Below, piece by piece: positions 17,306 through 26,753 of a DNA stretch of 64,000 bases. Numbering within the stretch: the stretch's first letter is position 1; every line of letters starts with the position of its first letter. The notes beneath the pieces are model-generated. The model had not been told where the DNA came from. It saw only the letters and a program-made list of their open reading frames with translations, and searched no databases. The stretch is from UKL13-2 sp036394575 (GTDB taxonomy: Bacteria > Pseudomonadota > Gammaproteobacteria > Burkholderiales > Usitatibacteraceae), in NCBI GenBank assembly GCA_036394575.1, contig DASWEY010000034.1, forward strand, positions 7,817-71,816. The letters are read 5' to 3'. Made by a program: the position numbers and the translations under genes.

Positions 17306-18693
17306 GCCCGTCAATCAACCGCCTGATGAGTCTGCGTGAAGCGGCGGCTGCCGTCGGTGCCGCCATGGTCAATATCGGCGTCGAAGGAGATGCTGCGCTC
17401 GCCGGTGTCTCCACCGACAGCCGCAATATCAGTGCGGGCGAACTGTTTGTCGCGCTGCCCGGCGAAAATTTCGACGGTCATGATTATGTTGAGGCTGCCC
17501 AGGCGCGCGGCGCTGCCGGCGCAATGGTGTCGCGGGCAATTACGACACCATCCACGTTCCCGCAAATCATCGCCGACGATACCTTGCTGGCGCTGGGCCG
17601 GCTGGCGCAGAGCTGGCGCAGCCGTTTTACCCTGCCGGTCATTGCGCTGACGGGCAGCAATGGCAAGACCACGGTCAAGGAAATGTTGCGCGCGATTCTT
17701 CGGGCGCATACCGGCAGCAGCGCCACGGTGCTGGCAACCGGGGGCAATCTGAACAACCACATCGGTGTGCCGCTGATGATGCTGCGCCTGAATGAGCAGC
17801 ATCGTTACGCCGTGTTCGAAATGGGCATGAACCATTTGCTCGAGATCGACTATCTCACGCGCATGCTGAAGCCCGATGTGGCGTTGATCATCATGGCGGG
17901 TACGGCGCATATCGGTGAGTTGGGCAGCCGCGAGGCCATTGCCCAAGCCAAGGGCGAAATCCTGGCTGGTCTGCCCCGGGATGGCGTCGCAGTCATCAAT
18001 ATGCACGACCGGTTCGGCGAATATTGGCGCGGCCTTGCCGGGGATCGCCGGGTGATCGGCTTCGGTGTACTGCCCGCGGACGAGGTGCAGGGCGAATTTT
18101 CGGCGGAAGCACTGACCATTCGTCATGGCGACAAATCGGTTACGGTGCATTTGCATGTCGCCGGCGAGCACAACCAGCGTAATGCGCTGGCCGCTGCCGC
18201 TGCCGCGATTGCCGTCGGTGTTCCTCTTGCCACCATCGGTGAGGGACTCGAGGATTTCGACGGTGTCGCCGGCCGGCTTCGTACCTACGAAGGCCATGGT
18301 GGCGCCACAATCATTGACGATACTTACAACGCCAATCCCGATTCGGTACGTGCCGCCATCGATGTGCTTAAAACCCGGCGCGGCAAGCGCCTGCTGGTGC
18401 TGGGCGATATGGGCGAACTGGGTCCGGCTGCGCGGGAAATGCACGGCGAAATCGGCGTGTATGCGCAAAACGCCAATCTCGACGGCGTATTTGCACTGGG
18501 GCAGCTGACCGAATCGACGGTGATGGCCATGGGCGCCTCGGGCTGGCACTTCGATTCCATCGATGAACTGGTGCAGGAAGTCCTGCCCCAGCTCAATCCC
18601 AATGCAACGGTGCTGGTCAAGGGCTCGCGCTTCATGAAGATGGAGCGCGTGGTGGCGAAACTGGTACCCAACTTTCACGGGACATCACACTAA
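17302..18693 (+). CDS. murF: UDP-MurNAc-tripeptide-D-Ala-D-Ala ligase MurF
   Basis: 463 residues from GTG 17302, which overlaps the murE stop (GTGA). ATG 17284 and ATG 17326 are in-frame alternatives. The ATP loop ALTGSNGKTTVKE lies near residue 115, and HNQRNALAAAA and DDTYNANPDS are further Mur-ligase signatures. It adds D-Ala-D-Ala supplied by the ddl gene in this same cluster. Confidence 0.93.
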   Translation: MSPSINRLMSLREAAAAVGAAMVNIGVEGDAALAGVSTDSRNISAGELFVALPGENFDGHDYVEAAQARGAAGAMVSRAITTPSTFPQIIADDTLLALGRLAQSWRSRFTLPVIALTGSNGKTTVKEMLRAILRAHTGSSATVLATGGNLNNHIGVPLMMLRLNEQHRYAVFEMGMNHLLEIDYLTRMLKPDVALIIMAGTAHIGELGSREAIAQAKGEILAGLPRDGVAVINMHDRFGEYWRGLAGDRRVIGFGVLPADEVQGEFSAEALTIRHGDKSVTVHLHVAGEHNQRNALAAAAAAIAVGVPLATIGEGLEDFDGVAGRLRTYEGHGGATIIDDTYNANPDSVRAAIDVLKTRRGKRLLVLGDMGELGPAAREMHGEIGVYAQNANLDGVFALGQLTESTVMAMGASGWHFDSIDELVQEVLPQLNPNATVLVKGSRFMKMERVVAKLVPNFHGTSH

Positions 18694-19778
18694 TGCTGCT
18701 CGAACTCTTTCAATGGCTGGGCAAGGATATCCGCGCCTTCAATGTGTTCGGCTACATCACCTTGCGCACCGTGTTGGCGGCGCTGACTTCGCTGTCGATC
18801 TCCTTCGTGATCGGCCCCTGGATGATCCGCAAGCTGACCCAGCTGAAAATCGGCCAGGCGGTGCGCGACGATGGACCGCAGACACATCTGGTAAAAGCCG
18901 GCACGCCGACCATGGGCGGTGCGCTGATTCTCACCGCGGTCGCCGTGACCACGCTGCTGTGGGGGGACCTGGAAAACCGCTATGTCTGGGCCTGCCTGGT
19001 GACCACCATCGGCTTTGGCGCCATCGGCTGGGTGGACGACTACCGCAAGGTGGTGTTCAAGAATCCCAAGGGTCTGTCGGCGCGCGCCAAGTTCTTCTGG
19101 CAGACGGTGATCGCGGCGCTGGCGCTGTCCTATATCGCCTACCGCGCCAATCTGCCGCAGCAGACCGACCTGATCGTGCCCTTCTTCAAGACGGTCGCGA
19201 TCCCGCTCGGCACCATCGGTTTCATCGCCTTCGGCTGGCTGGTGGTGGTGGGTTTCTCCAATGCGGTCAACCTCACCGACGGCCTTGATGGCCTCGCGAT
19301 CATGCCGACCGTGATGGTGTCGTCGGCGCTGGCGATCTTTGCCTATGTGGCCGGCAACAAGGTGTTCGCCGGCTATCTCGGCGTGCCGCATATCGCCGGC
19401 GCCGGCGAACTGGCCGTGTTCTGCGGCGCTATCGCCGGGGCCGGCCTTGCCTTCCTCTGGTTCAACGCCTATCCGGCCGAAGTGTTCATGGGCGATGTCG
19501 GCGCGCTGGCGCTGGGCGGTGCTCTCGGAATGATCGCGGTGATCTGCCGCCAGGAAATCGTGCTGGTAATGATGGGCGGCGTGTTCGTGGTGGAGACCCT
19601 GTCGGTGATGATCCAGGTCGCCTCGTTCAAATTGACCGGCAAACGCGTATTCCGCATGGCGCCCCTGCATCACCACTACGAACTGAAGGGCTGGAAAGAA
19701 AATCAGGTCGTTGTTCGCTTCTGGATCATCACGATGATGCTGGTGTTGTTCGGACTGTCCACATTGAAACTCCGCTGA
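18693..19778 (+). CDS. mraY: phospho-MurNAc-pentapeptide transferase MraY
   Basis: 361 residues with about ten membrane spans. Signatures: GTPTMGG near residue 70, the metal-binding DDYRKV, NAVNLTDGLDGL, and PLHHHYE near the end. It transfers phospho-MurNAc-pentapeptide to undecaprenyl phosphate, giving lipid I. ATG 18693 overlaps the murF stop (TAATG). Confidence 0.97.
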   Translation: MLLELFQWLGKDIRAFNVFGYITLRTVLAALTSLSISFVIGPWMIRKLTQLKIGQAVRDDGPQTHLVKAGTPTMGGALILTAVAVTTLLWGDLENRYVWACLVTTIGFGAIGWVDDYRKVVFKNPKGLSARAKFFWQTVIAALALSYIAYRANLPQQTDLIVPFFKTVAIPLGTIGFIAFGWLVVVGFSNAVNLTDGLDGLAIMPTVMVSSALAIFAYVAGNKVFAGYLGVPHIAGAGELAVFCGAIAGAGLAFLWFNAYPAEVFMGDVGALALGGALGMIAVICRQEIVLVMMGGVFVVETLSVMIQVASFKLTGKRVFRMAPLHHHYELKGWKENQVVVRFWIITMMLVLFGLSTLKLR

Positions 19779-19803
19779 AACGACACGACGAAAAGGCCGT
19801 GAG

Positions 19804-21231
19804 GTGAACTGGCATGACAAAAAAATACTTGTTCTGGGTGCGGGAGACACCGGACTCTCCGTCGTCCGATGGGGGCAACGCGTGGGTGCTCGTGTGCGAC
19901 TCGCCGACACCCGCGACCATCCGCCCGGTCTCGACGAGCTTCAGCGCGACCACGCCGATGTCGAGTGCCTCACCGGCTCCTGGCGTTCAGCCCGCTTTGA
20001 CGCCTTCGTCGGCGACGCCGAACTCATTGTTGCAAGCCCGGGCGTGGCCGTTGCGGGGCCCGCGTGTGACCCGGCCGTCGCGCGCGCCATCGCGGCGGGG
20101 AAGGAAATCGTTGGGGACATCGAGCTTTTTGCGCGGCAACAAAATTCGCTGACCGGACAGAATGGAAAGAAACCCAAAGTGATCGGCATCACCGGCTCCA
20201 ATGGAAAATCGACCGTGACCGCAATGGCCGGCGCCATGTGCGCGGTCGCCGGGTTGAAGACGGTTGTCGCCGGCAATATCGGCCTGCCGGTGCTGGATGC
20301 CCTCGCCCTGGTCGATCGCGACGGCGAGCCGGATGTCTACGTGCTGGAGCTGTCGAGTTTCCAATTGGAGACAACGTCTTCCCTGCACCTAGAAGCCGCC
20401 ACCATGCTGAATCTTTCGCAGGACCATCTGGATCGCTACGCCTCGATGGACGATTACGCAGCCGCCAAGCAGCGCATTTTCCGTCACGCGCGTCAGCAGG
20501 TGCTGAACCGCGAAGATGCTGCCAGCATGCGCATGCTGCTGCCCGGCACGCCGTTCTCCAGTTTCGGCACCGATGCGGCGCCGACGGCGACCGATTTCGG
20601 CATCGAACGGCAGGCGCTGGCAGAGGGCCGCGAGGCGTTGCTGCCGCTGGCCGCGATGCCGGTAACCGGCTTGCATAATGCGGCCAATGCCCTGGCTGCA
20701 ATGGCGCTGTGCCGCGCAATTGGCGCCGACCGCGTGGGGATCGTTGATGGCCTGCGTCATTTCAAGGGGTTGCCGCACCGCGTGGAAAATGTGGGCGTCA
20801 TCAACGGCGTGTCGTTCTACGACGATTCCAAAGGAACCAATGTCGGCTCGACCGTGGCCGCCCTTAACGGCATGACCGTGCCCGTGATCCTGATCGCCGG
20901 TGGTGAAGGCAAGGAGCAGGACTTCTCGCCGCTGGCGGAGCCGGTGCGCAAACATGCGCGCGCGGTGGTACTGATCGGCAAGGATGCGCGCCTGATCGAA
21001 AGTGCCATCACCAGCGCCCGCTCGTTTGCCGATATTCCGAGCATCCATGCGGCGTCGATGGCCGATGCGGTGGAGACCGCCTATGCCCGGGCGTCTCCGG
21101 GCGATGCCGTGCTGCTGTCGCCGGCCTGCGCCAGTTTCGACATGTTCAAGAACTACAAGCACCGCGGCGAAGTGTTCGCGGAATGCGTGCAGGTCCTGAA
21201 GCGGAAAGTGGAGGGCGGCCGTGCTGTATAA
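19804..21231 (+). CDS. murD: UDP-MurNAc-L-Ala:D-Glu ligase MurD
   Basis: 475 residues, GTG start after a 25-base gap from mraY. ATP loop GITGSNGKSTVTA near residue 127; LELSSFQLE, NLSQDHLDRY and YDDSKGTNVGST are MurD hallmarks. It adds D-glutamate to UDP-MurNAc-L-Ala in the cytoplasm. The end overlaps ftsW by 11 bases. Confidence 0.96.
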   Translation: MNWHDKKILVLGAGDTGLSVVRWGQRVGARVRLADTRDHPPGLDELQRDHADVECLTGSWRSARFDAFVGDAELIVASPGVAVAGPACDPAVARAIAAGKEIVGDIELFARQQNSLTGQNGKKPKVIGITGSNGKSTVTAMAGAMCAVAGLKTVVAGNIGLPVLDALALVDRDGEPDVYVLELSSFQLETTSSLHLEAATMLNLSQDHLDRYASMDDYAAAKQRIFRHARQQVLNREDAASMRMLLPGTPFSSFGTDAAPTATDFGIERQALAEGREALLPLAAMPVTGLHNAANALAAMALCRAIGADRVGIVDGLRHFKGLPHRVENVGVINGVSFYDDSKGTNVGSTVAALNGMTVPVILIAGGEGKEQDFSPLAEPVRKHARAVVLIGKDARLIESAITSARSFADIPSIHAASMADAVETAYARASPGDAVLLSPACASFDMFKNYKHRGEVFAECVQVLKRKVEGGRAV

Positions 21232-22375
21232 CCCCTCAGCCCCCCGTGCCGAACTTGACCTCTCCCTGTTCTGGAGCGTGGTCCTGCTGCTGGCGATCGG
21301 CCTGGTGATGGTCTATTCCGCCTCGATCGCGATGGCGGAGGCGGAGAAGGTCTCGGGTTATCGCACCCATTATTTCCTGATGCGCCACGCCATCTACCTG
21401 GGATTGGGCGTCGTCGCCGGCATGGTCGCCTTCCAGATTCCGATGGCGATGTGGCAGCGCCTCGCGCCCTGGCTGTTCATCGGCGGCGGCTTCCTGCTGG
21501 TGCTGGTGCTGATCCCCGGCATCGGTCGCGAGGTCAACGGCAGCCGGCGCTGGATTCCGCTGGGATTCATGACCATGCAGCCCTCGGAAATCATGAAACT
21601 GTTCACGGTGCTGTATGCCGCCGATTACACGGTGCGCAAGGCGGCGTTCATGCATGATTTCAAGAAAGGCTTCCTGCCGATGCTGGCGGTGATGGTCTTC
21701 ATCGGCGCCATGCTGCTGCGGCAACCGGACTTCGGCGCCCTGGTGGTGATCACTTCGATTGCGATGGCGATCCTGTTCCTGGGCGGTCTCAACTGGCGGG
21801 TGTTCGCCGGGCTGGTGGTGCTGTTGGCGGCGGCTTTTGTGGTGCTGATCATTTCCTCGCCGTATCGGCTGCAACGCATTCTCGGCTTCATGGATCCTTG
21901 GGCGGATGCCTACGGCAAGGGTTACCAGCTGTCGCACTCCCTGATTGCCTTCGGGCGCGGCGAGTGGCTGGGTGTGGGGCTGGGCGCCAGCGTGGAAAAA
22001 CTTTTCTACCTGCCCGAGGCGCATACCGATTTTCTGCTCGCGGTGATCGCCGAGGAACTGGGGTTCGCGGGCGTGGCCCTGATCATCGCGCTGTTTGTCT
22101 TGTTCATTCACCGCGCGTTTGCGGTCGGACGCGAGGCGATGATGCGCGAAAAATATTTCGCCGCGCTGGTCGCACAGGGTATTGCGGTGTGGATCACGGT
22201 ACAGGCCTTTATCAATATGGGTGTCAATATGGGCCTATTGCCGACCAAGGGGCTGACCCTGCCCTTTCTGTCGTTCGGCGGCACCGGCATTCTCATCAAT
22301 TGCGTCGCGGTCGGCATTTTGCTGCGCATCGATTACGAGAACCGCGCCACCACGGCGCGGGCGAGGCGCGCATGA
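21221..22375 (+). CDS. ftsW: septal peptidoglycan polymerase FtsW
   Basis: 384 residues, SEDS family, ten predicted membrane spans. It contains the conserved GREVNGSRRW(I) and QPSEIMKL loops, the DFG segment in RQPDFGALV, and the C-terminal PTKGLTLPFLSFGGT region. It polymerises lipid II with FtsI at the septum. GTG start lies inside the murD end (11-base overlap), implying translational coupling. Confidence 0.95.
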   Translation: MLYNPSAPRAELDLSLFWSVVLLLAIGLVMVYSASIAMAEAEKVSGYRTHYFLMRHAIYLGLGVVAGMVAFQIPMAMWQRLAPWLFIGGGFLLVLVLIPGIGREVNGSRRWIPLGFMTMQPSEIMKLFTVLYAADYTVRKAAFMHDFKKGFLPMLAVMVFIGAMLLRQPDFGALVVITSIAMAILFLGGLNWRVFAGLVVLLAAAFVVLIISSPYRLQRILGFMDPWADAYGKGYQLSHSLIAFGRGEWLGVGLGASVEKLFYLPEAHTDFLLAVIAEELGFAGVALIIALFVLFIHRAFAVGREAMMREKYFAALVAQGIAVWITVQAFINMGVNMGLLPTKGLTLPFLSFGGTGILINCVAVGILLRIDYENRATTARARRA

Positions 22376-23475
22376 AGACCGCGCTGATCATGGCGGCAGG
22401 TACCGGCGGGCATATTTACCCTGGCCTGGCGATTGCCGAGGTGCTGTCGGCGCGCGGCTGGCGCATCGTGTGGCTGGCGACGCCGGCGGGCATGGAACAC
22501 AAGCTGGTCGGTCGTGCCGGCTATTCAATCGAGGTGGTGGACATGGCCGGGGTGCGCAGCAAGGGCGCGATTGCCTGGCTGACCCTGCCGCTGCGATTGC
22601 TGCGGGCTTTCTGGCAGTCGCTGCGCATCATTCGCCGCGTTCAACCGGCGGTGGTGATTTCGATGGGCGGCTACATCGCCTTTCCCGGCGGGATGATGGC
22701 GGTGCTGCTGGGCAAACCCCTGGTGGTGCATGAACCCGGCGCGCATGCCGGACTGACCAATCGTGTGCTGGCCCTGATTGCGGACCGGGTGCTGGTTGGC
22801 TTTCCCGACACCTTTGCGCAGGTGCCGAAAAACGCGGTGGCTAAACTGCTGCCCCGGCCCGGAAAAATCGAATGGCTTGGCACGCCCGTGCGTGCCTCGA
22901 TCACGCAATTGGTCGCTCCGCAAACGCGGCTGGCCGGACGCAATGGGGCAATCCGCCTGCTGGTTGTCGGCGGCAGTCTCGGCGCCAAGACCTTGAACGA
23001 CCTGGTGGTGGCTGCACTCGCCACCTTGCCGGCCGAACGGCGGCCGCAGGTCATCCACCAGTCCGGCGAAAAAAATTACGAGGAATTGCTGGCCAGTTAT
23101 CGCCAGGCGGGGGTGGAAGCGAAGGTCCTGCCGTTCATCGACGATATGGATGAAATGTATGCCTGGTGCGATGTGATGCTGTGCCGCGCCGGCGCCATCA
23201 CTGTCGCCGAGTTGGCCGCCGCCGGCATCGCCAGCATCCTGGTGCCCCTCCCGTATTTTGTCGCCGAGGAACAGGACGCGAATGCCCGCTTCCTGGCCGA
23301 CGCCGGTGCCGGCGTGCTCGTCAAGCAGCTGGAGACCACCCCGCAAAAGCTGGCGGAACTGATTGCCTCTTTCACGCATGACAAAGCGTTACAAATGGCG
23401 GCGATCGCGCGCCGCCTCGGCAAACCCGAGGCCACCCCGGCCTGCGCAGCGGCGTGCATGGAAGCGGCGGCATGA
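22372..23475 (+). CDS. murG: UDP-GlcNAc:lipid I N-acetylglucosaminyltransferase MurG
   Basis: 367 residues. ATG 22372 overlaps the ftsW stop (ATGA); a longer frame through ftsW is a shadow. Glycine loops GTGGH (residues 10-14) and GGSLGA, and the donor-site GAITVAELAAAGIASILVP, are intact. The acceptor-side segment usually written HEQNxxxGLTN is here HEPGAHAGLTN, so the Gln-Asn is replaced by Pro-Gly. It makes lipid II on the inner face of the membrane. Confidence 0.95.
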   Translation: MKTALIMAAGTGGHIYPGLAIAEVLSARGWRIVWLATPAGMEHKLVGRAGYSIEVVDMAGVRSKGAIAWLTLPLRLLRAFWQSLRIIRRVQPAVVISMGGYIAFPGGMMAVLLGKPLVVHEPGAHAGLTNRVLALIADRVLVGFPDTFAQVPKNAVAKLLPRPGKIEWLGTPVRASITQLVAPQTRLAGRNGAIRLLVVGGSLGAKTLNDLVVAALATLPAERRPQVIHQSGEKNYEELLASYRQAGVEAKVLPFIDDMDEMYAWCDVMLCRAGAITVAELAAAGIASILVPLPYFVAEEQDANARFLADAGAGVLVKQLETTPQKLAELIASFTHDKALQMAAIARRLGKPEATPACAAACMEAAA

Positions 23476-23493
23476 GCTTGTGAGCCAAATTAA

Positions 23494-24891
23494 ATGAAAC
23501 AGAAAATCAAACATCTTCACTTCATCGGCATCGGCGGATCCGGCATGTCCGGTATCGCCGAAGTGCTGCTCAACCTCGGTTATCAGGTGAGCGGCTCCGA
23601 CCTGTCGGAAAACGCGCCGGCCAGGCGCCTCAGGAATCTTGGCGCGAAAGTGATCATCGGCCATGCAGCCGCCAATATTGCCGGCGCCGACGTGGTGGTG
23701 ATTTCCAGCGCAGTGAAGGCGGACAACCCGGAAGTGGTCGCCGCCAAGACGGCACGCGTGCCGGTGGTGCCGCGCGCCATGATGCTGGCCGAGCTGATGC
23801 GTTTCAAACAGGGCATCGCCATCGCCGGCACCCATGGCAAAACCACGACCACCAGCCTGATTGCCCATGTGCTTGGCGAAGCGGGGCTCGATCCTACCTG
23901 CGTGATCGGCGGGCGCCTGAATTCGATCGGCACCAATGCGCGCCTGGGGCAGGGCGAATATCTGGTGGCCGAGGCGGATGAGTCGGATGCGTCCTTCCTC
24001 TATCTGCAACCGATCATGGCCGTGGTCACGAATATCGACCAGGACCATATGGAAACGTATGAGCATGACTTCGCCCGCCTGAAGTCGGCGTTTGTGGAGT
24101 TTCTGGAGCATCTGCCTTTCTATGGGCTCGCGGTGCTGTGCGCGGACGATGCCAATATCCGCGAAATCATGCCGCGCCTGTCCAAACCGACGCTCACCTA
24201 TGGCTTGAGCGAGGAGGCGGAACTGCGCGCCATCAATGTGCAGGCCGACAATGCGCGGATGCGTTTCACCGCAATTTCGCGGCGCGATAAAAGAGTGCTC
24301 GATGTCGACCTGGCGCTGCCGGGACTGCATAACGTCAGCAATGCGCTGTCGGCAATCGCCATTGCGCGTGAAATCGGCATCAGCGACGAGCATATCGCGC
24401 GCGGTCTGGCCAGCTTCACCGGCGTCGGCCGCCGCTTCCAGCGCTATGGGGAAATCGCCATCGCCGGTGGCGGTCACTACACCCTGGTCGACGACTATGG
24501 CCATCACCCGGTGGAAATGGAAGCCACGCTGGCCGCCGCACGCGGCGCTTTCCCGGGCCGCCGCGTGGTGCTGGCGTTCCAGCCGCATCGCTATACCCGC
24601 ACCCGCGATCTGTTCGAGGATTTCGTCAAGGTGCTGTCGACCGTCGATGAACTGATCCTGGCGGATGTGTATCCGGCCGGCGAGGCGCCGATTGTGGCCG
24701 CCGATGGCCGCGCGCTGGCGCGCGCGGTGCGCGTGGCCGGCAAGGTCGAACCGCTGTTCGTCAACAGCGCAGACGAGATCGCCGGGGCGGTCGAAAGCCG
24801 CGTTCACGACGGCGATGTGGTGGTCACCATGGGCGCCGGCTCGGTCGGTGGCGTCGCGCCGCGCCTGGCGGGCAGTGGGGGCGGTGAATGA
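23494..24891 (+). CDS. murC: UDP-MurNAc:L-alanine ligase MurC
   Basis: 465 residues. The N-terminal GIGGSGMSGIAEVL is the Rossmann-like UDP-MurNAc-binding loop; IAGTHGKTTTTS near 110-121 is the ATP loop; and DDYGHHPVE is the MurC/Mpl signature. It starts peptide assembly on UDP-MurNAc. It begins 18 bases after murG. Confidence 0.96.
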   Translation: MKQKIKHLHFIGIGGSGMSGIAEVLLNLGYQVSGSDLSENAPARRLRNLGAKVIIGHAAANIAGADVVVISSAVKADNPEVVAAKTARVPVVPRAMMLAELMRFKQGIAIAGTHGKTTTTSLIAHVLGEAGLDPTCVIGGRLNSIGTNARLGQGEYLVAEADESDASFLYLQPIMAVVTNIDQDHMETYEHDFARLKSAFVEFLEHLPFYGLAVLCADDANIREIMPRLSKPTLTYGLSEEAELRAINVQADNARMRFTAISRRDKRVLDVDLALPGLHNVSNALSAIAIAREIGISDEHIARGLASFTGVGRRFQRYGEIAIAGGGHYTLVDDYGHHPVEMEATLAAARGAFPGRRVVLAFQPHRYTRTRDLFEDFVKVLSTVDELILADVYPAGEAPIVAADGRALARAVRVAGKVEPLFVNSADEIAGAVESRVHDGDVVVTMGAGSVGGVAPRLAGSGGGE

Positions 24892-25808
24892 ACATGGCCG
24901 AATCCCTCAATCTCGGACGCGCCCTGCGCGGCGAACGCAAACACAATGAGCCGATGGCGCGGCATGTGTCCTGGCGCGCCGGCGGGGTCGCCAAACAGTT
25001 TTACAAGCCCGCCGACCTTGCCGACTTGCAGGCTTTCCTGCATACCTTGCCGCCGGCGGAAGAGATTCTGTTTGTCGGCCTCGGCAGCAATCTGCTGGTG
25101 CGCGACGGCGGCTTCACGGGCACAGTCGTGCTGACCACGCCAATGTTATCCGGACTGGCGCTTGATCCGAACGATGCAAACGTCGTTGTTGCCGGCGCCG
25201 GCGTGGCCTCGCCGCATGTGGCGAAATTTGCCGCCAGAAATCATCTGGCCGGCGCCGAATGGTTGGCCGGTGTGCCCGGCACCGTCGGCGGTGCATTGGC
25301 GATGAATGCCGGATGCTATGGCACCGAAGCCTGGGACCAGGTGGAACACTGCACCACGCTCGATCGCACGGGCCTGCTGCATGCACGCCACAGGGACGAT
25401 TTTGAAATCGGCTATCGGCATGTCGCCCCCAAACCGGCGCGCGAGGAATGGTTCGTGTCGGCGCATTTCCGGTTCGTGCCGGGCGAGGCCGGCACTGCGC
25501 AGGCGCGCATCAAGGAACTGCTGGCCAAACGTATGGCCTCGCAGCCTTTGGACAAACCCAACGCCGGCTCGACCTTCCGCAATCCGGTGGGCGACCATGC
25601 CGCGCGCCTGATCGAATCCTGCGGACTCAAAGGATTTGCAATCGGCGGCGCGCAGGTGTCGGTAAAGCACGCCAATTTCATCGTCAATACCGGTACCGCG
25701 ACCGCCGCCGAGATTGAAGCGCTGATTGCGCACATGCAGAAAACCGTACGCGATAACACCGGGGTGGAACTGGTGCGCGAAGTGAAGATTGTCGGGATGA
25801 ACAAATGA
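24888..25808 (+). CDS. murB: UDP-N-acetylenolpyruvoylglucosamine reductase MurB
   Basis: 306 residues, type II MurB. FAD-binding motifs LGSNLLVRDGG and LAGVPGTVGGALAMNAGCYG are clear, as is the PNAGSTFRNP segment holding the catalytic serine. It reduces the enolpyruvyl group to give UDP-MurNAc. ATG 24888 overlaps the murC stop (ATGA); ATG 24894 is an alternative. Confidence 0.95.
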   Translation: MNMAESLNLGRALRGERKHNEPMARHVSWRAGGVAKQFYKPADLADLQAFLHTLPPAEEILFVGLGSNLLVRDGGFTGTVVLTTPMLSGLALDPNDANVVVAGAGVASPHVAKFAARNHLAGAEWLAGVPGTVGGALAMNAGCYGTEAWDQVEHCTTLDRTGLLHARHRDDFEIGYRHVAPKPAREEWFVSAHFRFVPGEAGTAQARIKELLAKRMASQPLDKPNAGSTFRNPVGDHAARLIESCGLKGFAIGGAQVSVKHANFIVNTGTATAAEIEALIAHMQKTVRDNTGVELVREVKIVGMNK

Positions 25809-26743
25809 CCATTGATGTCAAAAAACTGGGCAAGGTCGCGGTGCTGATGGGCGGCCCCTCGAGCGAGCGCGAGATTTCCCTGTTGTCGGGAAACGGCGTG
25901 CTGGCGGCGCTGCGTGAAAAGGGCGTCGATGCGCACGCCTTCGACCCGGCGGTCCACTCGGTATTCGATCTGCCGCGCGAAAAATTCGATCGCGCCTTTA
26001 TTGCATTGCATGGCCGCTTCGGCGAAGACGGCACCGTGCAGGGCGTGCTCGAGACCATGAAGATCCCTTACACCGGCAGCGGAGTGATGGGCTCGGCGCT
26101 GGCAATGGATAAATGGCGCACCAAGCTGGTGTGGCTGGCCGCCGGTGTGTCCACGCCGAAATACCTCATGCTGAACCCGCAAAGTGACTGGGTGCAGGTG
26201 ATCGATGAGCTGAAACTGCCGCTGATCGTGAAACCGGTGCGCGAAGGGTCCAGCATCGGCATCACCAAGGTGAATACGGCCGGCGAGCTGCTGGCGGCAT
26301 TCGATCTCGCTTACAAGCTCGACCCCCTGGTCATTGCCGAAGAGTTTGTGCAGGGCCAGGAACTGACTGCATCGGTGCTGGGCGACAGCACGAGCCTGAC
26401 CGCGCTGCCGCTGATTCGCATCGAGGCGCCCGAAGGCAAGTATGACTATCAGAACAAGTACTTCACCGACGTCACCAAATATCACTGCCCGGCGGGGATT
26501 CGCGCCAGTCTCGAAACCGAGATTCGCGCCGCCACCCTGAAAGCGTTCCGGCTGCTCGGCTGCGAAGGCTGGGGTCGCGCCGATCTGATCCTTGGCACCG
26601 ACGGCCGCTACAGCTTCCTTGAAATGAACACCTCGCCCGGCATGACCAGTCATTCGCTGGTGCCGATGGCCGCGCGCACGGCCGGCATGAGTTATGCCGA
26701 TCTGTGCCTGAATATTCTCGCCGCCGCATCGTTGAAAAATTGA
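25805..26743 (+). CDS. ddl: D-alanine:D-alanine ligase
   Basis: 312 residues, ATP-grasp fold. Seen: LMGGPSSEREISLLSG at the N-terminus, YTGSGVMGSALAMDK, the ATP loop region REGSSIGI, and the metal-binding FLEMNTSPGMTSHSLVP. It supplies D-Ala-D-Ala to MurF. The start overlaps the murB stop (ATGA). Confidence 0.96.
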   Translation: MTIDVKKLGKVAVLMGGPSSEREISLLSGNGVLAALREKGVDAHAFDPAVHSVFDLPREKFDRAFIALHGRFGEDGTVQGVLETMKIPYTGSGVMGSALAMDKWRTKLVWLAAGVSTPKYLMLNPQSDWVQVIDELKLPLIVKPVREGSSIGITKVNTAGELLAAFDLAYKLDPLVIAEEFVQGQELTASVLGDSTSLTALPLIRIEAPEGKYDYQNKYFTDVTKYHCPAGIRASLETEIRAATLKAFRLLGCEGWGRADLILGTDGRYSFLEMNTSPGMTSHSLVPMAARTAGMSYADLCLNILAAASLKN

Positions 26744-26753
26744 TCGTGCATAC

